Origin: Meghimatium bilineatum
Lineage: Eukaryota > Mollusca > Gastropoda > Stylommatophora > Philomycidae
Assembly: GCA_034231615.1 (NCBI GenBank)
Contig: CM067317.1
Location: 48,780,282-48,844,281, forward strand
Length of the DNA: 64,000 nt
Reading direction: 5' to 3'
Below the pieces are notes generated by a model that was given only the letters and a program-made list of their open reading frames with translations, made no database searches and had not been told where the DNA came from. Below are positions 35,905-45,665 of this stretch, piece after piece. Position 1 is the stretch's first letter; each line of letters begins with the position of its first letter. Both the position numbers and the translations under genes were made by a program.

Positions 35905-36445
35905 CCAGGAGGTGTTGCTAGGAACATGTTATAGCACCTGGAGGCAATATATGTCGCTAGGAACACGTTATAGCACCTGGAGGCAATATGTGTTGCTAGG
36001 AACACGTTATAGCATCAGGAGACAATATGTGTTGCTAGGAACACGTTATAGCACCAGGAGACAATATGTGTTGCTAGGAACACGTTATAGCGCCAGGAGA
36101 CAATATGTGTTGCTAGTAACAGGTTATAGCACGAGAAGACAATATGTGTTGTTAGGAACACGTTATAGCACCAAGAGACAATATGTGTTGCTAGGAACAC
36201 GTTATAGCACCAGGAGACAATATGTGTTGCTAGTAACAGGTTATAGCACGAGAAGACAATATGTGTTGCTAGGAACACGTTATAGCGCCAGGAGACAATA
36301 TGTGTTGCTAGGAACACGTTATAGCGCCAGGAGACAATATGTGTTGCTAGGAACACGTTATAGCGCCAGGAGACAATATGTGTTGCTAGGAACACGTTAT
36401 AGCACCAAGAGGCAATATATGTTGTTAGAACACGTTATATCACCA
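35905..36445. repeat. Minisatellite, 39-bp unit, ~14 copies
   Basis: Unit: GTTGCTAGGAACACGTTATA then GCACCAGGAGACAATATGT. 39 bp is 13 codons, giving a 191-codon plus-strand frame (35912-36487) and a 126-codon minus frame. The variant TGCTAGTAACAGG recurs at 36111 and 36228, 117 bp apart (three units). Confidence 0.93.
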
Positions 36446-36601
36446 GGACACCATACGCAAAGACACATACTATCGGAGCAGACATAATATTTCTCTGCGA
36501 TCATTGTCCTGGCTTTGAAAGACCGACAACTCGGGTACAACCATATCATGAAGTTATTACGTTCTGCCCAGACCCTACATGTTCGTCCACCCCCAAAACG
36601 T

Positions 36602-37245
36602 CTTAGGGACTGTCCATATATTACGTCAACAATCTTAGGGACTGTTCATATATTACGTCAACAATCTTAGGGACTGTCCATATATTACTTAAACAATCTT
36701 AGGGACTGTCTATATATTACGTCAACAATCTTAGGGACTGTCCATATATTACGTCAACAATCTTAGGGACTGTCCATATATTACGTCAACAATCTTAGGG
36801 ACTGTCCATATATTACTTAAACAATCTTAGGGACTGTCTATATATTACGTCAACAATCTTAGGGACTGTCTATATATTACGTCAACAATCTTAGGGACTG
36901 TCCATATATTACGTCAACAATCTTAGGGACTGTCCATATATTACTTAAACAATCTTAGGGACTGTCTATATATTACGTCAACAATCTTAGGGACTGTCCA
37001 TATATTACGTCAACAATCTTAGGGACTGTCCATATATTACGTCAACAATCTTAGGGACTGTCCATATATTACTTAAACAATCTTAGGGAATGTCTATATA
37101 TTACGTCAACAATCTTAGGGACTGTCTATATATTACGTCAACAATCTTAGGGACTGTCTATATATTACGTCAACAATCTTAGGGACTGTCTATATATTAC
37201 GTCAACAATCTTAGGGACTGTCCATATATTACGTCAACAATCTTT
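36602..37245. repeat. Minisatellite, 32-bp unit, ~20 copies, 128-bp higher-order period
   Basis: Unit: CTTAGGGACTGTCCATATAT then TACGTCAACAAT. The variant ATTACTTAAAC recurs at 36684, 36812, 36940 and 37068, exactly 128 bp (four units) apart each time. The unit matches the presumed end of a dispersed element seen at about 63385-63424 (minus). Confidence 0.95.
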
Positions 37246-37692
37246 TAGCAGCTTTTGACGATCCTGTCAATAACGTGCCTGTTAAATAATTCTGGGACCC
37301 ATATCCCCCCTCCTCCACTTAATCATATTCACTATGTCAAAAACAAAATTGTTACCCCCCACACATTAAATTTTGTTAGCGTAAGTACGTAAAAAACTGC
37401 ATGATGCTGTTTATAATGTTTCAAATTCCATCAAATTAATTAAGTTATTAAAAAAAGGCAAATGTTGACGTCAACTTCTGTCAAACTTCATTCCCCTTGT
37501 CACAAATTGTCTAACTCTATCATACTTCTCCACCCTCCCCTTAATGTATTAATGTTGTTTATGATCAGCCCCTTATGACAATGGAACACACTTAACCCCC
37601 AACAAGCGAATATATAGACCAAGGTCAGGTAACAGATAACAGAATTGAAGAAATGTGCAAATGATAGATACTACAATTTGTTCTGTATAATA
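37246..37692. other. Possible body of a MITE-like repeat
   Basis: Follows the last 32-bp unit with no break. It holds C-rich runs, TTGACGTCAAC at 37464-37475 and CCACCCTCCCCTTAATG, motifs shared loosely with 34860-35190 and 63086-63430. No coding potential recognised. Confidence 0.35.
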
Positions 37693-37881
37693 AATCTATC
37701 TTATTCTTCTTCTTCTTCGTCAGCGTTCATTCTCAAACTCCCGTCAGATCTCTCTTGTAGCAGGACTTTGTCCTACTAGATTTACAGCAGGATTTAGTCC
37801 AGAGAATGGAAATGCGTTGTGTCGCCGTTTTATTTGCGCCAATTGCCCGACACATCCGTCTTCGGCGGTAATCTATCTTAT
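37693..37881 (-). mobile_element. SINE, short form, with 12-bp TSD
   Basis: AATCTATCTTAT at 37693-37704 and 37870-37881 flanks a 165-bp element (37705-37869). On the minus strand it starts CGCCGAAGACGGATGTGTCG, passes through GGCGACACAACGCATTTCC and CCTGCTACAAGAGAGATC, and ends GAGAATGAACGCTGACGAAG plus a short (GAA)n tail. It corresponds to the 3' half of the 282-bp long form plus an extra internal module. Confidence 0.85.
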
Positions 37882-38635
37882 GATACCATTCTAATGCAAA
37901 TCATAGAATTTGTTTATGATATATTATAAAACTACAGTAGGTAATTTCATGTGATTAATTTGCGTCTTTTCCATGTTGATGACATTTCTTTCCGAGCCAC
38001 AAATAACTGCAATTATATCTTGGAGTCGTTTCTGTCTCAATATTACGTGTGCGTATAATCCTGTCTTAATATTACGTGTGCGTATAATCCTGATAATCTA
38101 TTATACCCACCAACGAAGCTAATTTTGTGGTTAGAATTTGCAACTCTTCTGGTAACAGATTTAACACCGATGTTCTGGAGACCTGGTTTTGTTAATTATA
38201 TTAATTAATACTGACGTTGCTACGACATAACCGTGATGTTGTGCTTACTAAGAATCAAGGATTCGAATCCTTGTATTATGTATTGGGGACATGAGTGCAA
38301 TATGCGTGGCTATCAACAGAAAAGGCCTACGAGCATAATCAAAACAAGTCTTCGTACGTTATGATTTTGACTATTTCAGGGTATTTTGTTGATCACTAAG
38401 TATAAACTGTGTCTCGTCTGTCAAAGCCGACAAATGAGATGAATGGAAATAATCGAGAATTAACATAAGAAGGCTTGTTTTGATTATGTTCATAGGCCTT
38501 TATTGTCGCGATATCCACGCAGTTTATGACATCTAGAGCGAACGTCACTTCTATGTTGCGACATTCTGTTGATGTGTATTTTATGTGGAAGGATTTCGTT
38601 ATAAGCAATCTGTTTAACTTTTTCAAAGAGAAAGA
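37882..38635. other. Unassigned; short duplication and 18-bp palindrome
   Basis: AATATTACGTGTGCGTATAA is repeated twice in tandem at 38040-38090 (29-bp period). CAAGGATTCGAATCCTTG at 38256-38273 is a perfect palindrome resembling a tRNA T-arm, but no other tRNA feature surrounds it. Confidence 0.5.
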
Positions 38636-38998
38636 TTGTAGACATCGATGTTGACAAGCTCAGGAAACTCATTATAGACATCGTTGTTGACAAAGTCAGG
38701 AAACTCATTATAGACATCGTTGTTGACAAAGTCAGGAAACTCATTATTGACATCGTTGTTGACAAAGTCAGGAAACTCATTATAGACATCGTTGTTGACA
38801 AGGTCAGGAAACTCATTATAGACATCGTTGTTGACAAAGTCAGGAAACTCATTATTGACATCGTTGTTGACAAAGTCAGGAAACTCATTATAGACATCGT
38901 TGTTGACAAGGTCAGGAAACTCATTATAGACATCGTTGTTGACAAAGTCAGGAAACTCATTATTGACATCGTTGTTGACAAGGTCAGGAAACTCATTG
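38636..38998. repeat. Minisatellite, 36-bp unit, ~10 copies, 108-bp higher-order period
   Basis: Unit: TAGACATCGTTGTTGACAAA then GTCAGGAAACTCATTA. The variant TCATTATTGA recurs at 38741, 38849 and 38957, exactly 108 bp (three units) apart. In one minus frame it reads NEFPDFVNNDVY (12 residues), in another MSFLTLSTTMSI; two dissimilar open frames on one strand argue against coding. Confidence 0.93.
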
Positions 38999-39169
38999 CA
39001 GAAGACTAAAAAACAAACAAAAATTGCAATTGTGAAACATTGACGTATATAGAGAGAAACAACACAACTCAGAAAATGGGATTTCAACAAGGAACATTCG
39101 CTGACTCCGATTCGCGTAGCAACTTGAGTGAACACGTTCTCCGAAATCAATCAAAGTTTTCCCATTCAG

Positions 39170-39345
39170 ATATCTCTTAAGCATATGCCATTTACAAAGG
39201 TTTCCCATTCAGGTCTCTATTAAACATATGTCATTTACAAAGGTTTCCCATTCAGATCTCTCTTAAACATATGTCATTTACAAAAGTTTCCCACTTAGAT
39301 CTCTCTTAAACATGTCATTTACAAAGGTTTCCAATTCAGATTTCT
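39170..39345. repeat. Minisatellite, 44-bp unit, ~4 copies
   Basis: Units carry TTTCCCATTCAGATCTCTC then TTAAACATATGTCATTTAC. Confidence 0.88.
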
Positions 39346-39384
39346 CTTTTGAGCAAACCAGTTTAATTCATTTCTCTTTTTTTT

Positions 39385-39600
39385 CTGCGTTCATCCTGAC
39401 ACTTCTGCAGATCAGCAAGATATAGTCTGGAGATCGGTGTGCGTTGTGCTAAGATTTACAGCTTCGCTGCGATCCTGCGCCGTTCAGACTGACATACTTC
39501 CGTTTTCAGCATTGTTTCCAGGTCACTTTGAACATATATGGAATGAGATAATGAACTAACACCCTAAACATGTCCTTAGTCGCATCTTACGTCTTTTTTT
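39385..39600 (-). mobile_element. SINE, long form, diverged
   Basis: CTTCTGCAGATCAGCAAGAT, GTGCGTTGTGCTAAGATTTA and CCTTAGTCGCATCTTACGTC align in order with 44914-45209 read in the same direction. The tail is lost. Confidence 0.6.
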
Positions 39601-40281
39601 TGCAGGTAACGTTATTGCTACTATTAGTTTTCATTTCGAGGTCCGGTATCCAGGTCCTCTTTTCCACTGTTCATGTGCTATCCAGATTTCGTGTCAATAT
39701 CTTTATGTCTCGAAGTATTAGACAAAAACACAGCTTACTACAGGACTCATTGATGCCCGCTCATGTGTATGCACATCTAGGAAGATTATGTAATCACATT
39801 ACGGAAAATACACACATCCGAAATGATCCTTCTAAGAAGCTTAATGAGAAGAACATGCACAAAAACAAAACAAAAAAAATAAAGCAGTATTAAGTTCGGA
39901 AAATGCTAATTGACAGCTCATCAAATCCATTAAGAAAAGACAATGCAATTTATACGAGATTTTAGCAGAATATTAGTGTAGAGTTGTGTCCTATGTGTAA
40001 AAATATCCCTTTGGAGAAGAACCGACGTACAGAAAAATGGCATATGGGGACAAAGAATACAGCTGGACGCAAAACAAAATAGCCGAGCACATTTAGTTTG
40101 TTAACCCAGTACTTCTCTTTTTTTTTCTCCCCGGATATGCGCCCCCCTGAGTAATTTTGTTCCGAGGCAAATAAGAAATTAAATACATTGTAAAGACCCC
40201 TTATTTTTCTTTCTTATATTGATTTCTCACTGAAAATATTGATGAATTTAAGTATTGCTGTTAAAGATCTGACAATACACA
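39601..40281. other. Unassigned stretch
   Basis: The plus frame 39570-39893 (107 codons) starts in the SINE and runs into A-rich DNA. No domain seen. Confidence 0.4.
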
Positions 40282-40622
40282 GGAATTACATATATATATA
40301 TATATAAAGAACAACCCGTTTTGTCGGTCTGTTATAGACATTTATACAACTTGACCAATACGGATGAAATTCGGCAAGGCTTCTAATGAGGTCCTCGATT
40401 TCCACTGCGCCAACATAAAAAATCTTAGGAGTTGGTGATCACTGTCCTGTCATCCGGTAAAGTTGACCATTAATATGATTTATTAACTTCTAATTCTGAT
40501 CACAATACACAGGTCAAATTTTAAAAAAGGAGGTCTAATGGTATACATAATATTGTTGCATTTCAATCAATGTTTACTGTGTTTTAACAGGTTTACTATT
40601 CTTTATCGTATGTTTTGCTAAA

Positions 40623-40679
<57 letters not shown>

Positions 40680-41138
40680 GTGTAAGAGAATCGCAGAATA
40701 GTTTCCATCTGTCTTTCTTTTGTGTTTTTAAAATCATATCGTTCGAGCGTCAAATTTTCAAAGTAACTGTTATTGAAATGAGAATACTACACAATTTGTA
40801 TAAAAGTGCAATTTTACGCCATATTTCATTTATCCGGAATGGCCGAGTTCGCAGCAACCCTCACGGTTGTACGAAGAATTTTCTGAAAGCGATCCCACAG
40901 ACGCTTGGTGTTTGGTCATACAAAATCGCACATCAAAATCGTCGCTACATTATAAGAAAAACATATTCGTGCCTGTTTGTAATATTTAGAAAAACAGACG
41001 TATCACATCACATATGCCTACTTGTATCTGTAACGGACACAATGTATTATCATCATTTTGCTACTTACACGTTTCGTAAAATTGTACTATTCATCTTTTC
41101 ACCATTATAAATCAGCGAAGCTGGGGATTTTTCACTAG
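40282..41138 (+). mobile_element. Possible non-autonomous Helitron-like element
   Basis: Near the left end CGTTTTGTCGGTCTGTTATA then GATGAAATTCGGCAAGGC resembles the 5' region of many invertebrate Helitrons. The right end shows a small hairpin CAGCGAAGCTG (41113-41123) followed 11 bases later by CTAG (41135-41138), the Helitron 3' pattern (hairpin then CTRR). Against it: the base after CTAG is A, not the usual T, and the exact 5' TC start is unclear. The 144-codon frame 40676-41110 inside it matches nothing known. Confidence 0.35.
40627..40675. repeat. (TA)n microsatellite
   Basis: About 24 uninterrupted TA dinucleotides inside the Helitron-like candidate. Confidence 0.95.
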
Positions 41139-41372
41139 ATCCACAATGTTATGGTCGTCGTCTGCGGGTGCTAGAATTATTTTGTCAACATTTGTATTGC
41201 CTTAATGTAGGTTTTGAAAGTAAATTTGTCTTAATCTGGCTTTTTACATTAAGAAATGGCCTTAGAAAATCATGACATGGCTTTTAGCACTGGGAATAGT
41301 AAAGACTAGTCTCATAAAATGTAATATTCTTCTCTTGGTAAAACCATATCTTAGTCCATGGCCTTATTTATT

Positions 41373-41550
41373 GTGCATTCATAAATAGTTGTCCACCGAT
41401 ATTATCTATTGTCTCCGTAATTACAGAGCGTATAGGCTTCAAATTGTTCATGAATGCATTATTTCTTAACCACGTTACAGAATTATGATCAATTATTATC
41501 TACATTGAACGGATTTATCGCAGCAGTCGCTACGAATGCCGTTTTCAAGG
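41373..41550. repeat. Inverted-repeat arm, left
   Basis: GTGCATTCATAAATAG at 41373, CCACCGATATTATCTATTGT, AACCACGTTACAGAATTATG, and TACGAATGCCGTTTTCAAGG, matching the reverse complement of 43679-43863. Confidence 0.85.
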
Positions 41551-42128
41551 TAGTACTGATTTTATTGTATGTGGAAAAGAAATTTTACAGTAATTGCTGG
41601 TATATGCGTATCGTTAATATGTCATAGCATGGGTAAAAATGAAGTACAGTATTCAGAATGTAATATTTTTCTTTCGTTGCATTGAGATTATATGTAGCGA
41701 TATATACATTTAACAGTTAAACGTGTATATAATTGTATAATTGTGGAAAGTCTTTGCTCTGTGTGCATTCTTTATCATTAACAGTAACTCCGGTTTCAAG
41801 TGCATTTCAGTAAATGGAGTATGTTCTTTTCTAAACCATATGTTAATATCTTCCTTAGTAGATGAGGTTGTAAGGATCTTATCTTCACATGCAATAACAT
41901 TATGGTAGGAAGCATGTCCAGAACCAGACAGGATGGTCTATCTAGTGATGGAAGCACAGTTTTTCTATCCAATCTCTAAATATATTACCATTCATCTCAG
42001 CATGGTAGTCTCGATTATCGGTAGATTTTGAAATGAAAATGAGTTCACCCTTCTTCAAAAGAACATTTTGTCTGCGACCTGCATTTGCCAGTATTAATCT
42101 TTAACCTTTGCTGCCTGGTACATATCTT

Positions 42129-42461
42129 TTAACTCTTTCAACACGTAATTATACCCGGGGTTTAGACGTAATTAATTTTAGTCTAACTATTTAGCCTCTA
42201 TCATGATTCAGACACAACCTTCCTGAAGACAAAGTATTAGCTATGGAAAGTCATATAAGGTATCAAAAGAAAGATAATTGAATGTGAAATTCATATACAA
42301 TATAAAAATATAAGAATTGTAAGAACAATAATACTTGTCATTTACAAACAAAACAAGGTAATTTGGAGGGTATATATGGAGCCCCCATTATAACGGGCTT
42401 ACGTCCTTAAAGGGTGCCGTCTCTGTCCCGTTATAACGGGCTTACGTATGAATTGAGTTAA
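42129..42461. mobile_element. piggyBac-like MITE flanked by TTAA
   Basis: TTAA at 42129-42132 and 42458-42461 flanks 325 bp with imperfect inverted ends: CTCTTTCAACACGTAA on the left and, read inward from the right, CTCAATTCATACGTAA. Subterminal palindrome CCCGTTATAACGGG (42427-42440) and a near copy at about 42383-42396. TTAA targeting is the hallmark of piggyBac elements. Removing it and one TTAA joins the transposase frame as ETIKRYVPG. It encodes nothing. Confidence 0.7.
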
Positions 42462-42531
42462 TAGTTTCATCTACAAATGGTCATTTCTTTTTGTTAGTGC
42501 TATGGGCGTTAATCCACGTTTCATCCGTATA

Positions 42532-42825
42532 TACAATATCATAGGGAGCCGCGTAGTGCAGTGGTTAGATCACTGGCTTCGCATATGATTGGTCCTGGGT
42601 TCACTCCCCAGTTGAGGCGGAAATGTATTTCAGATCACAACGGCTCCCATGTCGACCAAGCCTTAAATGGGTACCGGATTAATCTAGGAAGTATAGACTG
42701 CGAAGGAGAGGAGATGGCTACCGCCCTCATTAGTAAAGCCTGTGCAATGTGAGATTGCTAACATCTCACTCCCCTACGACATTAATAATTGTTATGGGTT
42801 ACTTCACATTTTTTACAATATCATA
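42532..42825 (+). mobile_element. tRNA-derived SINE with 12-bp TSD, inside transposase
   Basis: TACAATATCATA at 42532-42543 and 42814-42825 flanks 270 bp. The head has a clear Pol III promoter: GTAGTGCAGTGGTTAGATCA (A box) and CTGGGTTCACTCCCCAG (B box within a T-arm-like hairpin). The body carries the shared central domain (GTCGACCAAGCCTTAAATGG, GGAGATGGCTACCGCC). It ends in a T-rich tail. The open frame 42561-42752 is incidental. It is the best preserved of the three tRNA-type SINEs. Confidence 0.9.
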
Positions 42826-43678
42826 ATTTCCTTGATTTATCTCAAATATTTACTTCTCATAGTTACTAAATCTGGTTTTCTCACAAGACGCTTCTGCTAC
42901 ATGTATGTAATTTAGTTTTAGAAATGTGAATGTCGTTGTTCTTTTCTGTATACATTTTCAATGTCGTTAATGTCAAAACTTCTTTTCAATCCAAAAGTCT
43001 ACGAATTGCTCTCTTAATTATTTTCTTCAACGAAATTATCTACCAAATTTTTTTGTCTTCTCGTTTCTTATGTTTTTACAACTATGGTTATCTTCGCGTA
43101 AACACATTGACAGTGTGAAATACTATGAAACAGAGTTCTGCGTGAAAAATATTTGTACAATCTTATAGTTATACTTTTTAGTGTAATGAATTTAACTTTC
43201 AAAGACATGTTTGTAATACAGTTGTAAATTCTGCTTTATGTAATTATTTACAAAACCATGATATTTTTAAGACATCACAATAAAAACACGTCGAATGTGA
43301 TATACACATTTGAGGAAAATGACATTCTGCTATTATTTTAATATAATGAACTATGAAATCTCTAAACAAAATGCTTACTTAACGTGTCACACATGTAAAT
43401 ATTAATTAACTTTCTAAGATCGTGATATTCGATGCATGAAAATGCTCACTAAAAGATATTTCACGGTAATATAATGTAATCAATGATGACGTCTTCGTAT
43501 ATTATCGTGCATTTAATTGGCTAGTTCATTCACACTTTGCCTAACAGCCAATGAATAGCAAGAGAGCAAAATACAACAATAAACAAATAATACGTAATTC
43601 TCTTCATTGACCAGAAATATAGTAATTTTCAATGTAAACCCGTCTATTATTACAACTATCAAAAGAAAAGAATTTCTA

Positions 43679-43863
43679 CCTTAAAAAAGGCATTCGTACT
43701 GACTGATGTGATAAATCCGCACAATGTACTCGTAGATAATAATTAATCATAATTCTGTAACGTGGTTAAGAAATAATGCACTCATGCAAAATATGAATCC
43801 TATACGTTCAGTAGTTACGGAGAAAATAGACAATATCGGTGGATAATTATTTATGAACGCACT
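43679..43863. repeat. Inverted-repeat arm, right
   Basis: Partner of 41373-41550. Outside the 47-bp core the arms agree less well (I estimate about 75 per cent). Confidence 0.85.
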
Positions 43864-43910
43864 ATATTAGCCTATATAGTCTGGGGTTTTGTCAAATAAG
43901 ATCTGGGTTA

Positions 43911-44913
43911 TGTTTACAACGTCAGTGGTAACAATGTATATAATATTCGCTATTCATAAAGCTCAGTTAACGCAGACAATGTCTTGCATCATTCATCACA
44001 CACATCACTACTATTCACAATAAGCGTCCCAAGTTATTTTTAACTCCCCCTCACTGATAAATTGACTCAAAATATCAGATATCACTATATCTATGGGATG
44101 TCCCAAAGCATGTACCTAACGATGTCCAATTGTTCGAGAATCAACACCCACGCATCCTTAAGTATTACTTCCCGGACGTTCTGCTGTCTGTCTCTCTTCT
44201 TTCCCTCATATTCTAGAAACGGCAGTGAGCGATTTAGTTAGATCGAATGTTTTTTCCCAATTCTTGTATAGTTTGATCAACTCCCCCGCACAACCATATC
44301 GCGCGCTGTAAATAGATTTTGTTGCTAGAGGCCAGGACATATATAAAACGCGAAGTGACGAGTGGCCGATGAAGCATTCCTGTCGTGCTGAAATCGCATA
44401 TTAGTTTCCACGTCAAACTTGATGTCAAGGGATACTTCAATCATTATGTTCTGTCCCTCCGACATTGATATTTATAAACGTCTGGAAACGTTCAAATAAC
44501 TGAAATGAGCAATCTTTTAAACTATGACCAATATGTCTACCGATATTGATAAATATTGTTGTGACTTTCAAGACGTGGTAGTCGGGAGTAAAGTGGTTAG
44601 AACTCGTGCCATACGATACTGACAATATTTTTCTGTTGTTGTTGGCTGAATTCCTCGGAATGGCAGTGAACATGACGCTGGCAGTGAACTTGTCTCGTAT
44701 AATTAGACGTATTGTGCCTGTGTCCGTCGGATTCTTAAACGTTTCTCATGCGCGAGCATGAATCTGGTATAGGAAACACTCGGCAGTAGAGTTGGGATTA
44801 GGTTCGTTCGTCCTGTTAGTCGAGGTGTCATTCTCCAACATTGTGAACCGCTCGTCCAAGTCTGAGATTCTACACATGTTTCGGAGCACTGGTATTAGAA
44901 GATTTTTCTCGAA
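43911..44913. other. Unassigned; possible orphan minus-strand exon
   Basis: On the minus strand, 44236 down to 44010 is open and reads NVREVILKDAWVLILEQLDI and then VRYMLWDIP, amphipathic and helix-like, after a splice-acceptor-like GCCGTTTCTAG. Frames 44437-44673 and 44746-45009 (minus) are also open but in other phases. I recognise no family, so this is only a candidate host exon. Confidence 0.25.
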
Positions 44914-45209
44914 CTTCTTCTTCTTCTTCGTTCTTCCCCTTTTTTCTTCGTTCTCAAACTCCAGCAGATTAGCAGGATGTAGTCCGGAGAACGGAATGCG
45001 TTGTGCCATGGTTTACAGCATTGCTGCGATATCTGCGCTTTCGTCCTGATACATCCCACTTCAGCATGGTTTTGGGTCACTGACCCTATATGGGATGAGA
45101 CAGCCAACTCCATCCCATAGCCTCCTTAGTCGCCTTTTACGACATGCGTGGAAGGTAAGCAGTGTTGCTATTCTTTGCTGCCCTTTCAGACGCCGGCAAC
45201 ACACTGGCG
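44914..45209 (-). mobile_element. SINE, long form, well preserved
   Basis: Minus-strand copy with a (CTT)n tail at 44914-44929. Order of blocks: CGTTCTCAAACTCCAGCAG, AGTCCGGAGAACGGAATGCG, GGGTCACTGACCCTATATGG, TCCTTAGTCGCCTTTTACGA, CAGTGTTGCTATTCTTTGC, GGCAACACACTGGCG. Flanks share TTCTCGA, a possible decayed TSD. Open frames in it on both strands (for example 44746-45009 and 44792-45049) are spurious. Confidence 0.85.
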
Positions 45210-45434
45210 ATTCTCGAGCTGAACACTACTTTAGTTCCGATTTTCCTAAAACGTTTTCCCGTTCTATTTGCACATGACGGTGCTCTCTCGTTGTATTTCA
45301 AAGGCTATCCTTAAGTAGACTGGCGCACGACTCTCGAATTTGTGACGACATCTATGTTTTTCGAGACAAATTAATTTGCCGCCATTCCAATACACCTACG
45401 TTTCTGCTGTCCCTACCAGCATGTCTTGCACTAC

Positions 45435-45665
45435 TGTGTGTCGACGTGTCACTGTGTGTCGACATGTCACTGTGTGTCGACGTGTTGCTGTGTGTCAACG
45501 TGTCGCTGTGTGTCGACGTGTCGCTGTGTGTCGCCGTGTCCTTGTGTGACGACGTGTCACTGTGTGTGTGTCGACGTGTCATTGTGTGACGACGTGTCAC
45601 TGTGTGTGTGTCGACGTGTCACTGTGTGTCGACATGTCACTGTGTGTCAACGTGTTGCTGTAAGG
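45435..45665. repeat. Minisatellite, 18-bp unit
   Basis: Unit CGACGTGTCACTGTGTGT with variants (CAACGTGTTGC, CGCCGTGTCC). Largely alternating purine/pyrimidine. 18 bp is six codons, hence the cysteine/histidine-rich 137-codon plus frame (45426-45839), not a zinc-finger gene. Confidence 0.92.

Larger units (their letters stand above)
41735..43160 (-). pseudogene. IS630/Tc1-mariner family transposase, broken
   Basis: DDE-type transposase that would cut and paste the enclosing element. Minus-strand order: an N-terminal remnant (about 42880-43160) ending RLVRKPDLVTMRSKYL; DIVYTDETWIN (first catalytic Asp, codon 42523-42525); after the two insertions, VPGSKG then RLILANAGRR; STDNRDYHAEMNGNIFRDW; the second Asp in LVLD (near 41950), where a one-base loss shifts the frame before a YHN segment; TTSSTKEDINIW; and MHLKPELL, which probably holds the third acidic residue. 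An in-frame TAA replaces the usual acidic residue between GSKG and RLIL. The motif set is that of a widespread invertebrate family, recognised from memory. Confidence 0.75.
41310..43910 (-). mobile_element. Tc1/mariner (IS630-like) DNA transposon remnant, nested
   Basis: Boundaries are approximate. Inverted arms at 41373-41550 and 43679-43863 enclose a decayed minus-strand transposase (41735-43160). The arms share a run of about 47 bp with a single difference, beginning GCATTATTTCTTAACCACG. Two later insertions lie in the gene: a TTAA-flanked MITE (42133-42457) and a tRNA-derived SINE (42544-42813). Without them the element would be about 2 kb. Confidence 0.75.

Noticed and set aside
36602-37245. 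CRISPR array
   Set aside because: Contiguous 32-bp units with no unique spacers and no cas genes; the sequence context is eukaryotic.
38256-38273. tRNA gene (palindrome CAAGGATTCGAATCCTTG as T arm)
   Set aside because: No acceptor stem, D arm or anticodon arm could be folded around it.
38490-39150. NEFPDFVNNDVY / MSFLTLSTTMSI repeat proteins
   Set aside because: Two unrelated repeats from the same strand of one 36-bp array.
42544-42620. Functional tRNA gene at the SINE head
   Set aside because: Acceptor ends do not pair properly and the sequence continues into a SINE body with TSDs.
41310-43910. Foldback or Maverick element
   Set aside because: A recognisable IS630-type transposase and the ~2-kb deduced size fit Tc1/mariner better.
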